A stretch of 33,651 nt of DNA from Armatimonadota bacterium (lineage in GTDB: Bacteria; Armatimonadota; Fimbriimonadia; Fimbriimonadales; GBS-DC): the NCBI GenBank assembly GCA_013359125.1, contig JABWCR010000028.1:1-33651 (forward strand). The letters run 5' to 3'. Within the stretch, counting starts at the first letter, position 1; every line of letters begins with the position of its first letter. Both the position numbers and the translations under genes were made by a program. Under the pieces are notes generated by a model. It ran no database searches. It saw nothing but the letters and a program-made list of their open reading frames with translations, and was not told the DNA's origin. Positions 16,649 to 23,416 of this stretch are shown here, piece by piece.

Positions 16649-19600
16649 ATGAGCGTCAAGACGAGCGCCAAGGGGGTTGGGGTTCTATTGGGCGGCGTGG
16701 CGGGCGCCGCCGCAATGGGGCCGCTCGGCGCCTATTTTGGGGCCTCCTTGGGCACGGCCGCCGCCGGCGTTCTGAGCGCCGAAGCGGTTGCGGCCATCAG
16801 CGACGGAATTGCTGCGATCGGCGTCGAGATGATCGGCAGAGCGCTGGGCGACTTCAAAAACAACCGCCAAGAGAAAGAGCGTCTGAAGCTCAATCACGAC
16901 GTTGCCCGGGCGGTTACTCAGGCCTTGGCCAATGCGATGCATAACGAGGCCAAAGACGACCTGACCCGATTCTGGGCAAAAGGGCTGGAGTACGCGGCTA
17001 AGAATACGGAGGCGCACCAGAACCTCTACAAAACCGCGCACGAACCGAACTGGGAGCAAGAGACCCTTAAGAATCTGAGCGATTCAGAGAAGTTGGACGA
17101 TCTGGTGTGGAAGGATGTATGCAACTTCCTCCTGCGCCTTCCCGAGTGGCCCGGCGATTGTTGCCGTCCGTGGTATGCGCTCGGCTTTAACCGACGTGCC
17201 TTGAAAGTCAATCAAGTATCGGAACCAGACCGCACCCAACGATTAGTAGGCCTCCGCGACAAGGTTCTGCCCAAAATGGTCAAGGCCTATGCCGATGCGA
17301 TAGCGAAAGATCCCATTGCCCGTGATAAATCTTTCCACTACATGCTTCAGGTCATCGCCCAAGCACAAAAGGTCGACAGCGCAAAGCTCGACCAAATCCT
17401 AGGGCAGCTAAAAGACCTGAAGCCCGCCGACCATTCCAGCCTCCTCTTGGGTCAAGCAAGCGATGAAGTCCGCAAGATATTCTCGGATCTTGAGGCTGCC
17501 ATTCGCGATGAAGGCAAGAAGACGCGAGAACATGTAACCAAGACGACCAAAGAGATCAAGAAGGACACAGAAGCCATCAAAGCAGGCGTCGCCGCTGTCC
17601 ATGCCGATGTCAAGAAGCTCCAAGGCGCCCACGCCCTCATCCCGTCCAACCTCCCCAAAGACCCCGTAACCGCAGAGATTGAACGGCCGGAACTGATGAA
17701 GGAGATCGGCACGAAGCTCCAGAATGGCCCCGCCGTGCGGATGGGCGGCAGGGCCACCCTCCAGGGCCACGGCGGGCAGGGCAAGACGACCCTCGCCTAC
17801 GCCTACGGTCGTGCGAACTTCGACAACTACCCCGGCGGCGTCTATGTCGTCAACTGCGCGGGCGCCCAGATCGTCGAGCCGTTTGTAGCCTTGCGATTAC
17901 AAAACGAGAAGGTAGGCGAACCGCCGCCCGAGCATCCCGAACAGATCGTGAGCGCGCTGCTATCCGATCCAAACAAGAAGGCACTCGTCATCTTCGACAA
18001 CGTCGACTCCAAAGAGCAGTGGGACGAGTTCGTCCCCCTCTTGCCCAATTGCGACATCATCGTGACCACCCAGGACGAGAATATCGATCCCCAAGGCGCG
18101 ATCAAAGTAGAGCATTTCAGCTTCGAGCAGGCGCGAAAACTTCTGGGCAACTACCGAGAGTCTGCGCTGAAGGCTGAAAACGAACAAAACATAAAGAGCA
18201 TACACAGGGATACGGAAGGCCTCGCCGCCCTCATCGCAGCGATCGGCATGGCCATGAGTCTTGACAAATCAGACGGCTGGTCTAACTATGCCAATTGGCT
18301 GGCCAATGTCGATATCGGCCAATATCCCAAATTGAAGCACTATCCGCATACGACCGCGGCTATTCTGGACGGCCTGCGATCCAAACTCACACAACCTCAG
18401 CAACGAGTCCTGGAGTATGCCTCGCTGCTCCCGCCAGAGGCCCTTCGAGAGTGGTGGCTGAAATGGCTGCTTCAGCATGACGGCGTCGATCTGGGCACGG
18501 ACAGCCGCGGCGAGCCGCGAGAGCCTTCGTGGCACTTGGAAGGCCTAAAGGACCTCGGACTGTTGAGGCCGATGGACGAAGCGGGCGAGACTTGGTCCAT
18601 CAACCGCTTGCACCTGAAGAGGGCGCAGGAAGCGTTGTCGGCGACGATGACCGTAACAGATCCGATGGCATCGAAGTTGGTCGAACTTGCACGCACGGCG
18701 TTTGAGCGTGCGCGGGTCTCCCAAGAAGAGCTGCGCTATTCGCACGCAATCGACTTTTATACGCAGTGCATCCTCATCATGGAGTCGCAGCGCGAGGCGC
18801 TAGGCAAGTTGTGGCCAGCCGAGTTCCAGAACAACCTGGCCGGGGCCTACGCAAACCGCGGCAGCGCCAAACAGGACCTGCAACAGTTCGGCGCCGCCAT
18901 CGCGGATTACGGCGAGGCGATCGAGATCAGGGAGGCGCTGCGCGAGGCCTTTGAGGAGTCGGGCCAGCCGTGGCCGGCCGAGTTCCAGAACGACCTGGCC
19001 AAGGCCTACCTAAACCGCGGCAACGTAAAACAAGACCTGCAACAGTTCGACGCCGCCATCGCGGACTACGGCGAGGCGATCAAACTGATGAAGGCGCTGC
19101 GCGAGGCCTTTGAGAAGTCGGGCGAGCAGTGGCCCGCCCAGTTCCAGAACGACCTGGCCGGGGCCTACATGAACCGCGGCAACGCCAAAAAGGGCCTGCA
19201 ACAGTTCGGCGCCGCCATCGCAGACTACGGCGAGGCGATCGAGATCAGGGAGGCGCTGCGAAAGGCCTTTGAGGAGTCGGGCCAGCCGTGGCCGGCCGAG
19301 TTCCAGAACGACCTGGCCAAGGCCTACATGAACCGCGGCAACGCAAAACAGGGCCTGCAACAGTTCGGCGCCGCCGTCGCGGACTACGGCAAGGCGATCG
19401 AGATCATGGAGACGCTGCGCGAGGCCTTTGAGGAGTCGGGCCAGCCGTGGCCGGCCGAGTTCCAGAACGACCTGGCCGCGGCCTACCTAAACCGCGGCGT
19501 CGCCCGGAACGGCCTGCAACAGTTCGGCGCCGCCGTCGCGGACTGCGGCGAGGCGATCGAACTGATGAAGGCGCTGCGCAAGGCCTTTGAGGAGTCGCGC

Positions 19601-20200
19601 CAGCCGTGGCCGGCTGCGTTCCAGAACGACCTGGCCAGGGCCTACATGAACCGCGGCAACGCAAAACAGGGCCTGCAACAGTTCGACGCTGCCATCGAGG
19701 ACTGCGGCGAGGCGATCAAACTGATGAAGGCGCTGCGCAAGGCCTTTGAGGAGTCGCGCCAGCCGTGGCCGGCTGCGTTCCAGAACGACCTGGCCAGGGC
19801 CTACCTAAACCGCGGCAACGCCCAGCAGGGCCTGCAACAGTTCGGCGCCGCCATCGCGGACTACGACAAGGCGATCCAGATCAGGGTGGCGCTGAGAAAG
19901 GCGCTGGGCGACCAATGGCCGGCCCAGTTCCAGAACGACCTGGCCAAGGCCTACATGAACCGCGGCAACGCCCAACAGGGCCTGCAACAGTTCGGCGCCG
20001 CCGTCGAGGACTACGACAAGGCGATCGAAATAGCCAGAAACTTACGCGCCCTGCTCGAGCCGCGCGGTCATTGGGCGCCAGAACTCCGATACCTCTACGC
20101 CTTGATCCTAGGTAATCGGGCGATTGCTTATGATGAAGTCGGCCAGCACTATCTCGCCATAGCCGACCGAGAAGAAGCCGAGTCCGTCTGGCCTGCCTGA
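16649..20200 (+). CDS. STAND NTPase: glycine-zipper N-terminus, coiled linker, NB-ARC domain, tandem TPR-like repeats
   Basis: 1183 residues. Residues 9-65 are hydrophobic with two glycine zippers (G11-G15-G19 and G27-G31-G35), suggesting membrane insertion or oligomerisation. Residues about 270-322 form a charged helical coil. The NB-ARC core has Walker A GHGGQGKTT (373-381, Lys379), Walker B LVIFDNVD (446-453), a sensor-like IIVTTQ and a GL-rich segment, then a winged-helix-like region to about 680. From about residue 733 to the end lie eight TPR-like repeats of 53 (two of 50) residues that are nearly identical in DNA. The layout effector-like N-terminus / NTPase switch / repeat sensor is that of STAND proteins, known in anti-phage (Avs-type) and signalling systems. 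A defence role here is inference. It is a single gene, followed directly by REP-like hairpins. Confidence 0.88.
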   Translation: MSVKTSAKGVGVLLGGVAGAAAMGPLGAYFGASLGTAAAGVLSAEAVAAISDGIAAIGVEMIGRALGDFKNNRQEKERLKLNHDVARAVTQALANAMHNEAKDDLTRFWAKGLEYAAKNTEAHQNLYKTAHEPNWEQETLKNLSDSEKLDDLVWKDVCNFLLRLPEWPGDCCRPWYALGFNRRALKVNQVSEPDRTQRLVGLRDKVLPKMVKAYADAIAKDPIARDKSFHYMLQVIAQAQKVDSAKLDQILGQLKDLKPADHSSLLLGQASDEVRKIFSDLEAAIRDEGKKTREHVTKTTKEIKKDTEAIKAGVAAVHADVKKLQGAHALIPSNLPKDPVTAEIERPELMKEIGTKLQNGPAVRMGGRATLQGHGGQGKTTLAYAYGRANFDNYPGGVYVVNCAGAQIVEPFVALRLQNEKVGEPPPEHPEQIVSALLSDPNKKALVIFDNVDSKEQWDEFVPLLPNCDIIVTTQDENIDPQGAIKVEHFSFEQARKLLGNYRESALKAENEQNIKSIHRDTEGLAALIAAIGMAMSLDKSDGWSNYANWLANVDIGQYPKLKHYPHTTAAILDGLRSKLTQPQQRVLEYASLLPPEALREWWLKWLLQHDGVDLGTDSRGEPREPSWHLEGLKDLGLLRPMDEAGETWSINRLHLKRAQEALSATMTVTDPMASKLVELARTAFERARVSQEELRYSHAIDFYTQCILIMESQREALGKLWPAEFQNNLAGAYANRGSAKQDLQQFGAAIADYGEAIEIREALREAFEESGQPWPAEFQNDLAKAYLNRGNVKQDLQQFDAAIADYGEAIKLMKALREAFEKSGEQWPAQFQNDLAGAYMNRGNAKKGLQQFGAAIADYGEAIEIREALRKAFEESGQPWPAEFQNDLAKAYMNRGNAKQGLQQFGAAVADYGKAIEIMETLREAFEESGQPWPAEFQNDLAAAYLNRGVARNGLQQFGAAVADCGEAIELMKALRKAFEESRQPWPAAFQNDLARAYMNRGNAKQGLQQFDAAIEDCGEAIKLMKALRKAFEESRQPWPAAFQNDLARAYLNRGNAQQGLQQFGAAIADYDKAIQIRVALRKALGDQWPAQFQNDLAKAYMNRGNAQQGLQQFGAAVEDYDKAIEIARNLRALLEPRGHWAPELRYLYALILGNRAIAYDEVGQHYLAIADREEAESVWPA
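18845..20098 (+). repeat. 159-bp near-identical tandem repeats encoding the TPR-like sensor
   Basis: Eight in-frame units begin at 18845, 19004, 19163, 19322, 19481, 19640, 19799 and 19949. The first six are spaced exactly 159 bases (53 residues) and the last two are 150 bases. Each opens with AY-[LM]-NRGN and contains GLQQFGAAIADY and FQNDLA. Units 6 and 7 are the most alike. Units are conserved at silent positions as well, pointing to recent duplication or gene conversion. Confidence 0.92.
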
Positions 20201-20201
20201 T

Positions 20202-20231
20202 CCCTCCACACCCGCCGTTCGGTGTGGAGGG
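20202..20231. repeat. REP-like hairpin B1 (possible terminator of STAND gene)
   Basis: CCCTCCACACC and GGTGTGGAGGG form an 11-bp perfect stem around an 8-base loop. It begins 2 bases after the STAND gene's stop codon, so it could also end that transcript. First of four copies within 1 kb. Confidence 0.85.
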
Positions 20232-20244
20232 TTTAGGGCGCTTT

Positions 20245-20270
20245 GGCTCGCGGGGACGCTTGCCCTTCCG
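20245..20270. repeat. Dispersed repeat family A, inverted copy
   Basis: Reads GGCTCGCGGGGACGC then TTGCCCTTCCG on the plus strand, which is the reverse complement of the family A elements at 5-38 and 66-99 with a few substitutions. It lies between hairpins B1 and B2. Confidence 0.65.
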
Positions 20271-20299
20271 TAAAAGCCGCCGTTTCGCGATCCCGCGAT

Positions 20300-20329
20300 C
20301 CTTCCACACCCGCCGTTTGGTGTGGAGGG
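20300..20329. repeat. REP-like hairpin B2
   Basis: CCTTCCACACC pairs with GGTGTGGAGGG (one G-T pair) around loop CGCCGTTT, nearly the same loop as B1. Both are followed by TTTAG. B1 and B2 thus form a subtype different from B3 and B4, which have 4-base loops. Confidence 0.82.
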
Positions 20330-20446
20330 TTTAGAGTAAGCGAAGGCGTCGAATCTGGCTGAAAGCCTCCACAGCAGGCGCTCTCTCTCGGCTCGCAGGG
20401 CGATAGGGCGTTCGAAGTGCCAGAAGTCGGCGAGCGCGACCTATAT

Positions 20447-20472
20447 CCCTCCACACCTGCGGGTGTGGAGGG
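20447..20472. repeat. REP-like hairpin B3, downstream flank of RAYT
   Basis: CCCTCCACACC - TGCG - GGTGTGGAGGG, an 11-bp perfect stem with a 4-base loop. It lies 50 bases past the stop end of the minus-strand transposase remnant. Its loop is the reverse complement of the loop in B4, so the two copies flank the transposase as inverted repeats. Confidence 0.88.
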
Positions 20473-20481
20473 ATCACGGTA

Positions 20482-20523
20482 ACGGCGGGGGCGGAGGGAT
20501 CGGCACGGCGGGGGCGGAGGGAT
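20482..20523. repeat. Short direct repeat, 23-base period
   Basis: ACGGCGGGGGCGGAGGGAT occurs at 20482-20500 and again at 20505-20523. The GGAGGGAT end resembles the right arm of the neighbouring REP-like hairpins. The second copy touches the stop codon of the transposase remnant. Confidence 0.75.
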
Positions 20524-21061
20524 TAGTACTCGCCCACCGTTAAACCTGCCACAGGGTCCCAGAGTCCTTCGTCATAAAGCCTCGCGCTGGACCATCGATA
20601 GTCGGCTGCTCTCTCGACCAAGCCCGCCTCCACCGAGTTATTGTGAATGTAGCGCGCCTTCTCCCAAAACACGGTCTCGCCCTGGACTTCGAATGCGCGA
20701 AACGACCTCATCCAAAACCGGCGGTCGTTCAGGCCGGATTGAGCCGACAGCGCCGTTCGTTCCGTCGGGCCGAGCAGGGGAGCAGATCGTTGGCAGAGTT
20801 GGTCTTGAAGCGCTGCACGAACCAACTTACCGTCTTCCCTTCTGGAACTTGGAGCAACATGTGCAAATGATGGGCCATGATCACAAAAGCGTGAAGAATT
20901 GCGCCGTAGTGAGCGCAATCGGAGAATAAGCGCGACTGAAGGCGATCCTTCATCTCGTCCCGGCGGAAGAGTTCGGCGAAGTCCAGGCACGTGGTTGTTA
21001 CGAAGAACGTACCGCCTTGCGACGGCGAGTTTCGCCAGTGTTTGTAGTTCGAGCGAGGCAC
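20523..21061 (-). pseudogene. REP-associated tyrosine transposase (RAYT, Y1/IS200-like), frameshifted
   Basis: Two minus-strand frames join into one RAYT of about 179 residues. The N-terminal part starts at GTG 21061 (PRSNYKHWRNS) with FFVTTTCLDF and the HUH motif HHLHMLL. The C-terminal part has DRRFWMRSFRAFEV, RYIHNNSVEAGL (likely catalytic Tyr) and YRWSSARLY, all typical of RAYTs. The switch is a -1 change near the run GGGG at 20777-20780 (CCCC on the coding strand). One extra C there would restore a continuous reading (DLLPLLGPTER). RAYTs nick and join single-stranded REP elements. REP-like hairpins B3 and B4 flank this gene, supporting the link. It is probably inactive unless the indel is a sequencing error or is bypassed. 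Confidence 0.85.
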
Positions 21062-21100
21062 GGTCTTTTGTTCGATACGATCGGTGAGCGGCCTTCTGAT

Positions 21101-21126
21101 CCCTCCACACCCGCAGGTGTGGAGGG
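21101..21126. repeat. REP-like hairpin B4, upstream flank of RAYT
   Basis: CCCTCCACACC - CGCA - GGTGTGGAGGG, a perfect 11-bp stem 40 bases before the GTG start of the transposase remnant. It is preceded by GAT and followed by ATC, so the palindrome extends to 32 bases (GATCCC...GGGATC). Confidence 0.88.
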
Positions 21127-21223
21127 ATCGCGCCCAACTCCCCGGGAATCGCGCCATACCCTCGATTCGGTGCAGAGGCTTAAGGGCGTGCCGCGCCTTT
21201 GGAACGCCGTTCGGAACGCCTTT

Positions 21224-21249
21224 GGAACGCCGCCCTTCCGGGCGGCCCC
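21224..21249. repeat. Dispersed repeat family C, copy 1
   Basis: GGAACGCCGCCCTTCC followed by GGGCGGCCCC, with a 7-bp internal stem GCCGCCC/GGGCGGC and loop TTCC. It matches the element at 30965-30990 at all but one position. Preceded by two shorter GGAACGCC units (21201, 21213), giving a small tandem. Confidence 0.8.
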
Positions 21250-21259
21250 GTTGTCTTCT

Positions 21260-21277
21260 GCCAGGCAGAAGCCTGGC
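21260..21277. repeat. Inverted repeat family D
   Basis: GCCAGGC - AGAA - GCCTGGC, a 7-bp perfect stem with a tetraloop, followed by GTTCC. Related pieces TGCCAGGCAGGAAC (21292) and TGCCAGGCGGAAGG (49) occur elsewhere in the window, so this is another dispersed element. Confidence 0.65.
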
Positions 21278-21319
21278 GTTCCGATTGGTTTTGCCAGGCA
21301 GGAACATCGCTTCGGGCGG

Positions 21320-21325
21320 TAAACT
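21320..21325 (+). promoter_or_regulatory. -10-like TAAACT upstream of HEAT-repeat gene
   Basis: TAAACT ends 11 bases before the GTG at 21337, with no ribosome-binding site between. It supports the GTG as a leaderless start over the longer frame through the repeats. Confidence 0.35.
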
Positions 21326-21336
21326 CTGTCTCTCTT

Positions 21337-22416
21337 GTGAAACTTGCGCCGATTGGAATCGCCCTAACCGCGGGCGCTGTGATCTTTGCCGCCGTCGCCG
21401 GCTCTGCCGCCACGCATCGCCTATTGGACGACGCCTGCTCCGGGAAACCGACAGCCATCAAAGAACTGGCCGCTCGAGAGGACGCCTTCGACCTGCTCCA
21501 ATCGCGACCTCTGTCCCAGCGCATTGCCTTTGCCCAAGGCGCTCAGGAAGCCAATTCGCCCGACGCCGTCAAACTCGCGCTGAGCATGATGAAAGACCCT
21601 GATCTGCGCGTTCGAGAGGCCGTGCAAAGCGCCCTGGATCATCTGGCCCAAACGCATATCGCGCCGATGGCCGAGGGACTTAAGAACCCCCACGCCAATG
21701 TGAGACGCGCCGCCATCGAGGCCCTCGCCAAGGTCGGCCCGCCTGCACTACCATTTGCCGCACAAACCGCCAGCGCAGCGCCCGAAGCAACGGGCGAACT
21801 GTTCGTCAAAATCGGCCCCGCGTCCAGAAATCATCTAATCAGTCTGCTAAAAGACCCAAAGACCCAAAACATGGCGATGGACGCACTGGGCAAGCTGAGA
21901 TTAGGCGCAAGAGAAATCATGCAGTACGAAGGCGCCGCCGCCATCCGCGCTCTGGCCGAAATTGCCGATCCCGCCAGCGCCGATCGCCTTGCAAAAGCCG
22001 CGCAGAACGAGCGCGAATCGCCCGCCCTCCGCGCCACCGCCATAGAAGGCTTAGGGCGAATCGATCCGAACCACTCAACCCTCAAAAGCCTCGCCAGCCA
22101 CGACGACCCGGCCATCGCCGAGGCCGCCGTCAAAACCGGAGCAACCTCAAAAGACAGCCTCTTGACCGCCCGTGCGACGCGAGACGAAACGATTCTTGTC
22201 CGACTGCTCAGCCATCCTGACGACCGCGTCGCCGCACAAGCCGCCCGGTCGTTAGCAGGCCGTCAGCCCGACGCCCTGCTGAAAGCAGTCCGAAGCAACC
22301 GTCCGGTGGTGATCGAGGCCGCCATCCAGTCGCTCGATCCTGATCGCGTTCGGACGCTAACCAAAGATGCCGATCCGGTCGTCCATTATCTCGCTCGCAA
22401 GGCGATGGGGGATTGA
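21337..22416 (+). CDS. Membrane-anchored HEAT-repeat protein
   Basis: 359 residues. The GTG at 21337 is chosen because the longer in-frame start (21199) would translate through dispersed repeats, and because the protein then opens with a hydrophobic anchor or signal (KLAPIGIALTAGAVIFAAVAGSAA). The remainder consists of helical HEAT/PBS-type repeats (DPDLRVREAVQSALDHLA, NPHANVRRAAIEALAKVG, ERESPALRATAIEGLGRI, HPDDRVAAQAARSLAG). Such scaffolds bind other proteins; no catalytic motif is visible. Its stop overlaps the next gene's start as TGATG, so the two are coupled. The anchor suggests action at the outer face of the membrane. Confidence 0.8.
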   Translation: MKLAPIGIALTAGAVIFAAVAGSAATHRLLDDACSGKPTAIKELAAREDAFDLLQSRPLSQRIAFAQGAQEANSPDAVKLALSMMKDPDLRVREAVQSALDHLAQTHIAPMAEGLKNPHANVRRAAIEALAKVGPPALPFAAQTASAAPEATGELFVKIGPASRNHLISLLKDPKTQNMAMDALGKLRLGAREIMQYEGAAAIRALAEIADPASADRLAKAAQNERESPALRATAIEGLGRIDPNHSTLKSLASHDDPAIAEAAVKTGATSKDSLLTARATRDETILVRLLSHPDDRVAAQAARSLAGRQPDALLKAVRSNRPVVIEAAIQSLDPDRVRTLTKDADPVVHYLARKAMGD

Positions 22417-22709
22417 TGCAGCGCGACCGCTTGGCTCGGGCTTCGGGTTGCGCGGTCTTCTTGATCGGCATCGTCGCGCTCTGCGCGGTCTTCTACTGGG
22501 CTTACGAACTCTTCCGATCCGACCCCGCCGCTCTGTTTGGCAGCGCGACCAAAGACAACATGCCCAACCTTCAGGCGTTGCTCTCCGGCTTGATGGCGGG
22601 CATCTATCGCGTACTGCTGTTGACGGTGATGGCCATTGTCAGCGGGATGATCGCCAACCGAGGGATCAAGATGTATTTGAACGACCGAACGAGCGAAGCG
22701 CAGAAATAG
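22416..22709 (+). CDS. Small two-helix membrane protein
   Basis: 97 residues with two strong transmembrane helices (about 12-31, ASGCAVFLIGIVALCAVFYW, and about 60-78, ending VSGMIANRG) and a basic tail. The ATG at 22416 overlaps the HEAT gene's TGA stop; a TTG at 22413 is the only nearby alternative. It is translationally coupled to the membrane-anchored HEAT protein, so the pair may form a complex. I do not recognise the family. Confidence 0.75.
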   Translation: MQRDRLARASGCAVFLIGIVALCAVFYWAYELFRSDPAALFGSATKDNMPNLQALLSGLMAGIYRVLLLTVMAIVSGMIANRGIKMYLNDRTSEAQK

Positions 22710-22719
22710 TACCGTTGCA

Positions 22720-22728
22720 TGGTATAAT
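22720..22728 (+). promoter_or_regulatory. Extended -10 promoter for tRNA-Thr
   Basis: TGG-TATAAT (TATAAT at 22723-22728) is a consensus extended -10 element, 9 bases before the tRNA-Thr 5' end. There is no good -35, consistent with an extended -10 promoter. Confidence 0.65.
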
Positions 22729-22737
22729 GCACGTTGT

Positions 22738-22812
22738 GCCGATGTAGCTCAGCGGTAGAGCGGCGCACTCGTAATGCGTAGGTCGAGGGTTCAATTCCCT
22801 CCGTCGGCTCCA
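22738..22812 (+). tRNA. tRNA-Thr (anticodon CGT)
   Basis: Complete cloverleaf. Acceptor GCCGATG pairs with CGTCGGC (one G-T), the D arm is GCTC/GAGC, anticodon stem GCGCA/TGCGT holds loop CTCGTAA (anticodon CGT), and T arm GAGGG/CCCTC holds loop TTCAATT. Discriminator T is followed by encoded CCA. It reads the ACG threonine codon. Confidence 0.95.
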
Positions 22813-22830
22813 GGAAGAAATTTCTGGCTT

Positions 22831-22849
22831 CTGCCAATAATATTGGCAG
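22831..22849. repeat. 19-base near-perfect palindrome in the tRNA-Thr/csp spacer
   Basis: CTGCCAATA - A - TATTGGCAG, a 9-bp inverted repeat around one base, located 18 bases after tRNA-Thr and about 175 bases before the cold shock gene. Without a T-run it is not a typical terminator. Its length and symmetry would fit a protein operator or an RNA hairpin. Confidence 0.6.
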
Positions 22850-23024
22850 GAATCCGTCGAGCGAAAGCGGAATCTATCAGTAAGCCGCCTCGGCGGTGGG
22901 TGTTTGGGCGTAGGAGAAAGTCAGCTTCCTTGAGACGTATCGTCGTTTGTTCGACGCAGGCCTCCAGTGAAGAGTTGTTCTTTCGACAGACCGGACACGA
23001 AAGTACTTTGCAGGAGGAACGGTT

Positions 23025-23234
23025 ATGCAAACCGGCACAGTCAAGTGGTTTAACGCTTCGAAGGGCTATGGGTTCATCGCCCAGGATGGCGGCGAGGATG
23101 TCTTTGTACATTTTTCCGCAATTCAGTCTAACGGCTATCGGGAACTCTATGAGGGCCAGGCAGTCGAGTTCGAAGTCGAGAACGACCCTAAAGGCAAGGG
23201 CCTGCGCGCAAAGAACGTTACAGTCATTAAGTAA
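23025..23234 (+). CDS. Cold shock protein (CSD family)
   Basis: 69 residues, a single cold shock domain with RNP1 KGYGFI (13-18) and RNP2 VFVHF (26-30), and the expected N-terminus [16 protein letters not shown]. It binds single-stranded RNA/DNA and acts as an RNA chaperone in the cytoplasm. A strong AGGAGG lies 7 bases before the ATG. About 210 bases of non-coding sequence separate it from tRNA-Thr; a long structured 5' leader, as in other csp genes, is possible. A clear intrinsic terminator follows. Confidence 0.96.
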   Translation: MQTGTVKWFNASKGYGFIAQDGGEDVFVHFSAIQSNGYRELYEGQAVEFEVENDPKGKGLRAKNVTVIK

Positions 23235-23255
23235 CCAGCGCGTTTAACCAAGCCT

Positions 23256-23293
23256 AAAGCCCGCTCGAGCCATCCGGTCCGGGCGGGCTTTTT
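23256..23293 (+). terminator. Rho-independent terminator of the cold shock gene
   Basis: AAAGCCCGC... pairs with ...GCGGGCTTT, extending with two wobble pairs and one mismatch to a 16-position stem around loop ATCC. It is followed by a run of T (89-93 of the 23200s). It lies 21 bases after the csp stop. Confidence 0.92.
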
Positions 23294-23304
23294 GGTATCT
23301 ACGG

Positions 23305-23310
23305 TATAAT
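23305..23310 (+). promoter_or_regulatory. -10 box TATAAT for tRNA-Ser
   Basis: Perfect TATAAT 10 bases before the tRNA-Ser 5' end. No clear -35 is seen; that position falls in the csp terminator stem. Confidence 0.6.
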
Positions 23311-23320
23311 CGAACTCGCC

Positions 23321-23408
23321 GGAGGGGTGGCCGAGCGGCTGAAGGCGGCGGTCTTGAAAACCGCATCCCGGCAACGGGACGGGGGTTCGAATCCCTCCCC
23401 CTCCGCCA
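23321..23408 (+). tRNA. tRNA-Ser (anticodon TGA)
   Basis: Class II tRNA of 88 bases. Acceptor GGAGGGG/CCCCTCC, anticodon stem GCGGT/ACCGC with loop CTTGAAA (anticodon TGA), long variable arm ATCCCGGCAACGGGAC, T loop TTCGAAT, discriminator G and encoded CCA. It reads UCA-type serine codons. Confidence 0.95.
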
Positions 23409-23416
23409 TTACAAAC

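Larger units (their letters stand above)
20201..20522. other. 322-base non-coding spacer rich in hairpin repeats
   Basis: Between the STAND gene and the RAYT remnant I see no credible gene. The spacer holds hairpins B1, B2 and B3, one family A element, a partial family A-like GGCTCGCAGGG at 20390-20400, and a GC-rich direct repeat. Short frames here have no ribosome-binding sites and are composed of the repeats. Confidence 0.7.

Noticed and set aside
18845-20098. Possible CRISPR-like or satellite array (regular repeats)
   Set aside because: The 159-base units lie entirely in one reading frame and encode TPR-like helices; there are no unique spacers or short palindromic repeats.
20523-21061. 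Programmed -1 frameshift in the RAYT
   Set aside because: There is no heptanucleotide slippery site or clear downstream structure, and RAYTs are normally single-frame; a one-base deletion is simpler.
21199-21336. N-terminal extension of the HEAT-repeat protein
   Set aside because: The extension translates the dispersed repeats C and D; the GTG at 21337 begins the hydrophobic anchor.
22791-23111. Minus-strand frame of about 106 codons over the csp spacer
   Set aside because: It overlaps tRNA-Thr and the csp coding region, has no ribosome-binding site and shows no family-like pattern.
16485-23408. Genomic island integrated at tRNA-Val, tRNA-Thr or tRNA-Ser
   Set aside because: No integrase gene and no duplicated tRNA 3' end (attachment repeat) were found in the window.
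23327-23416. Longer start of the DinB-like gene
   Set aside because: The extension lies inside tRNA-Ser; the ATG at 23417 matches the domain start.
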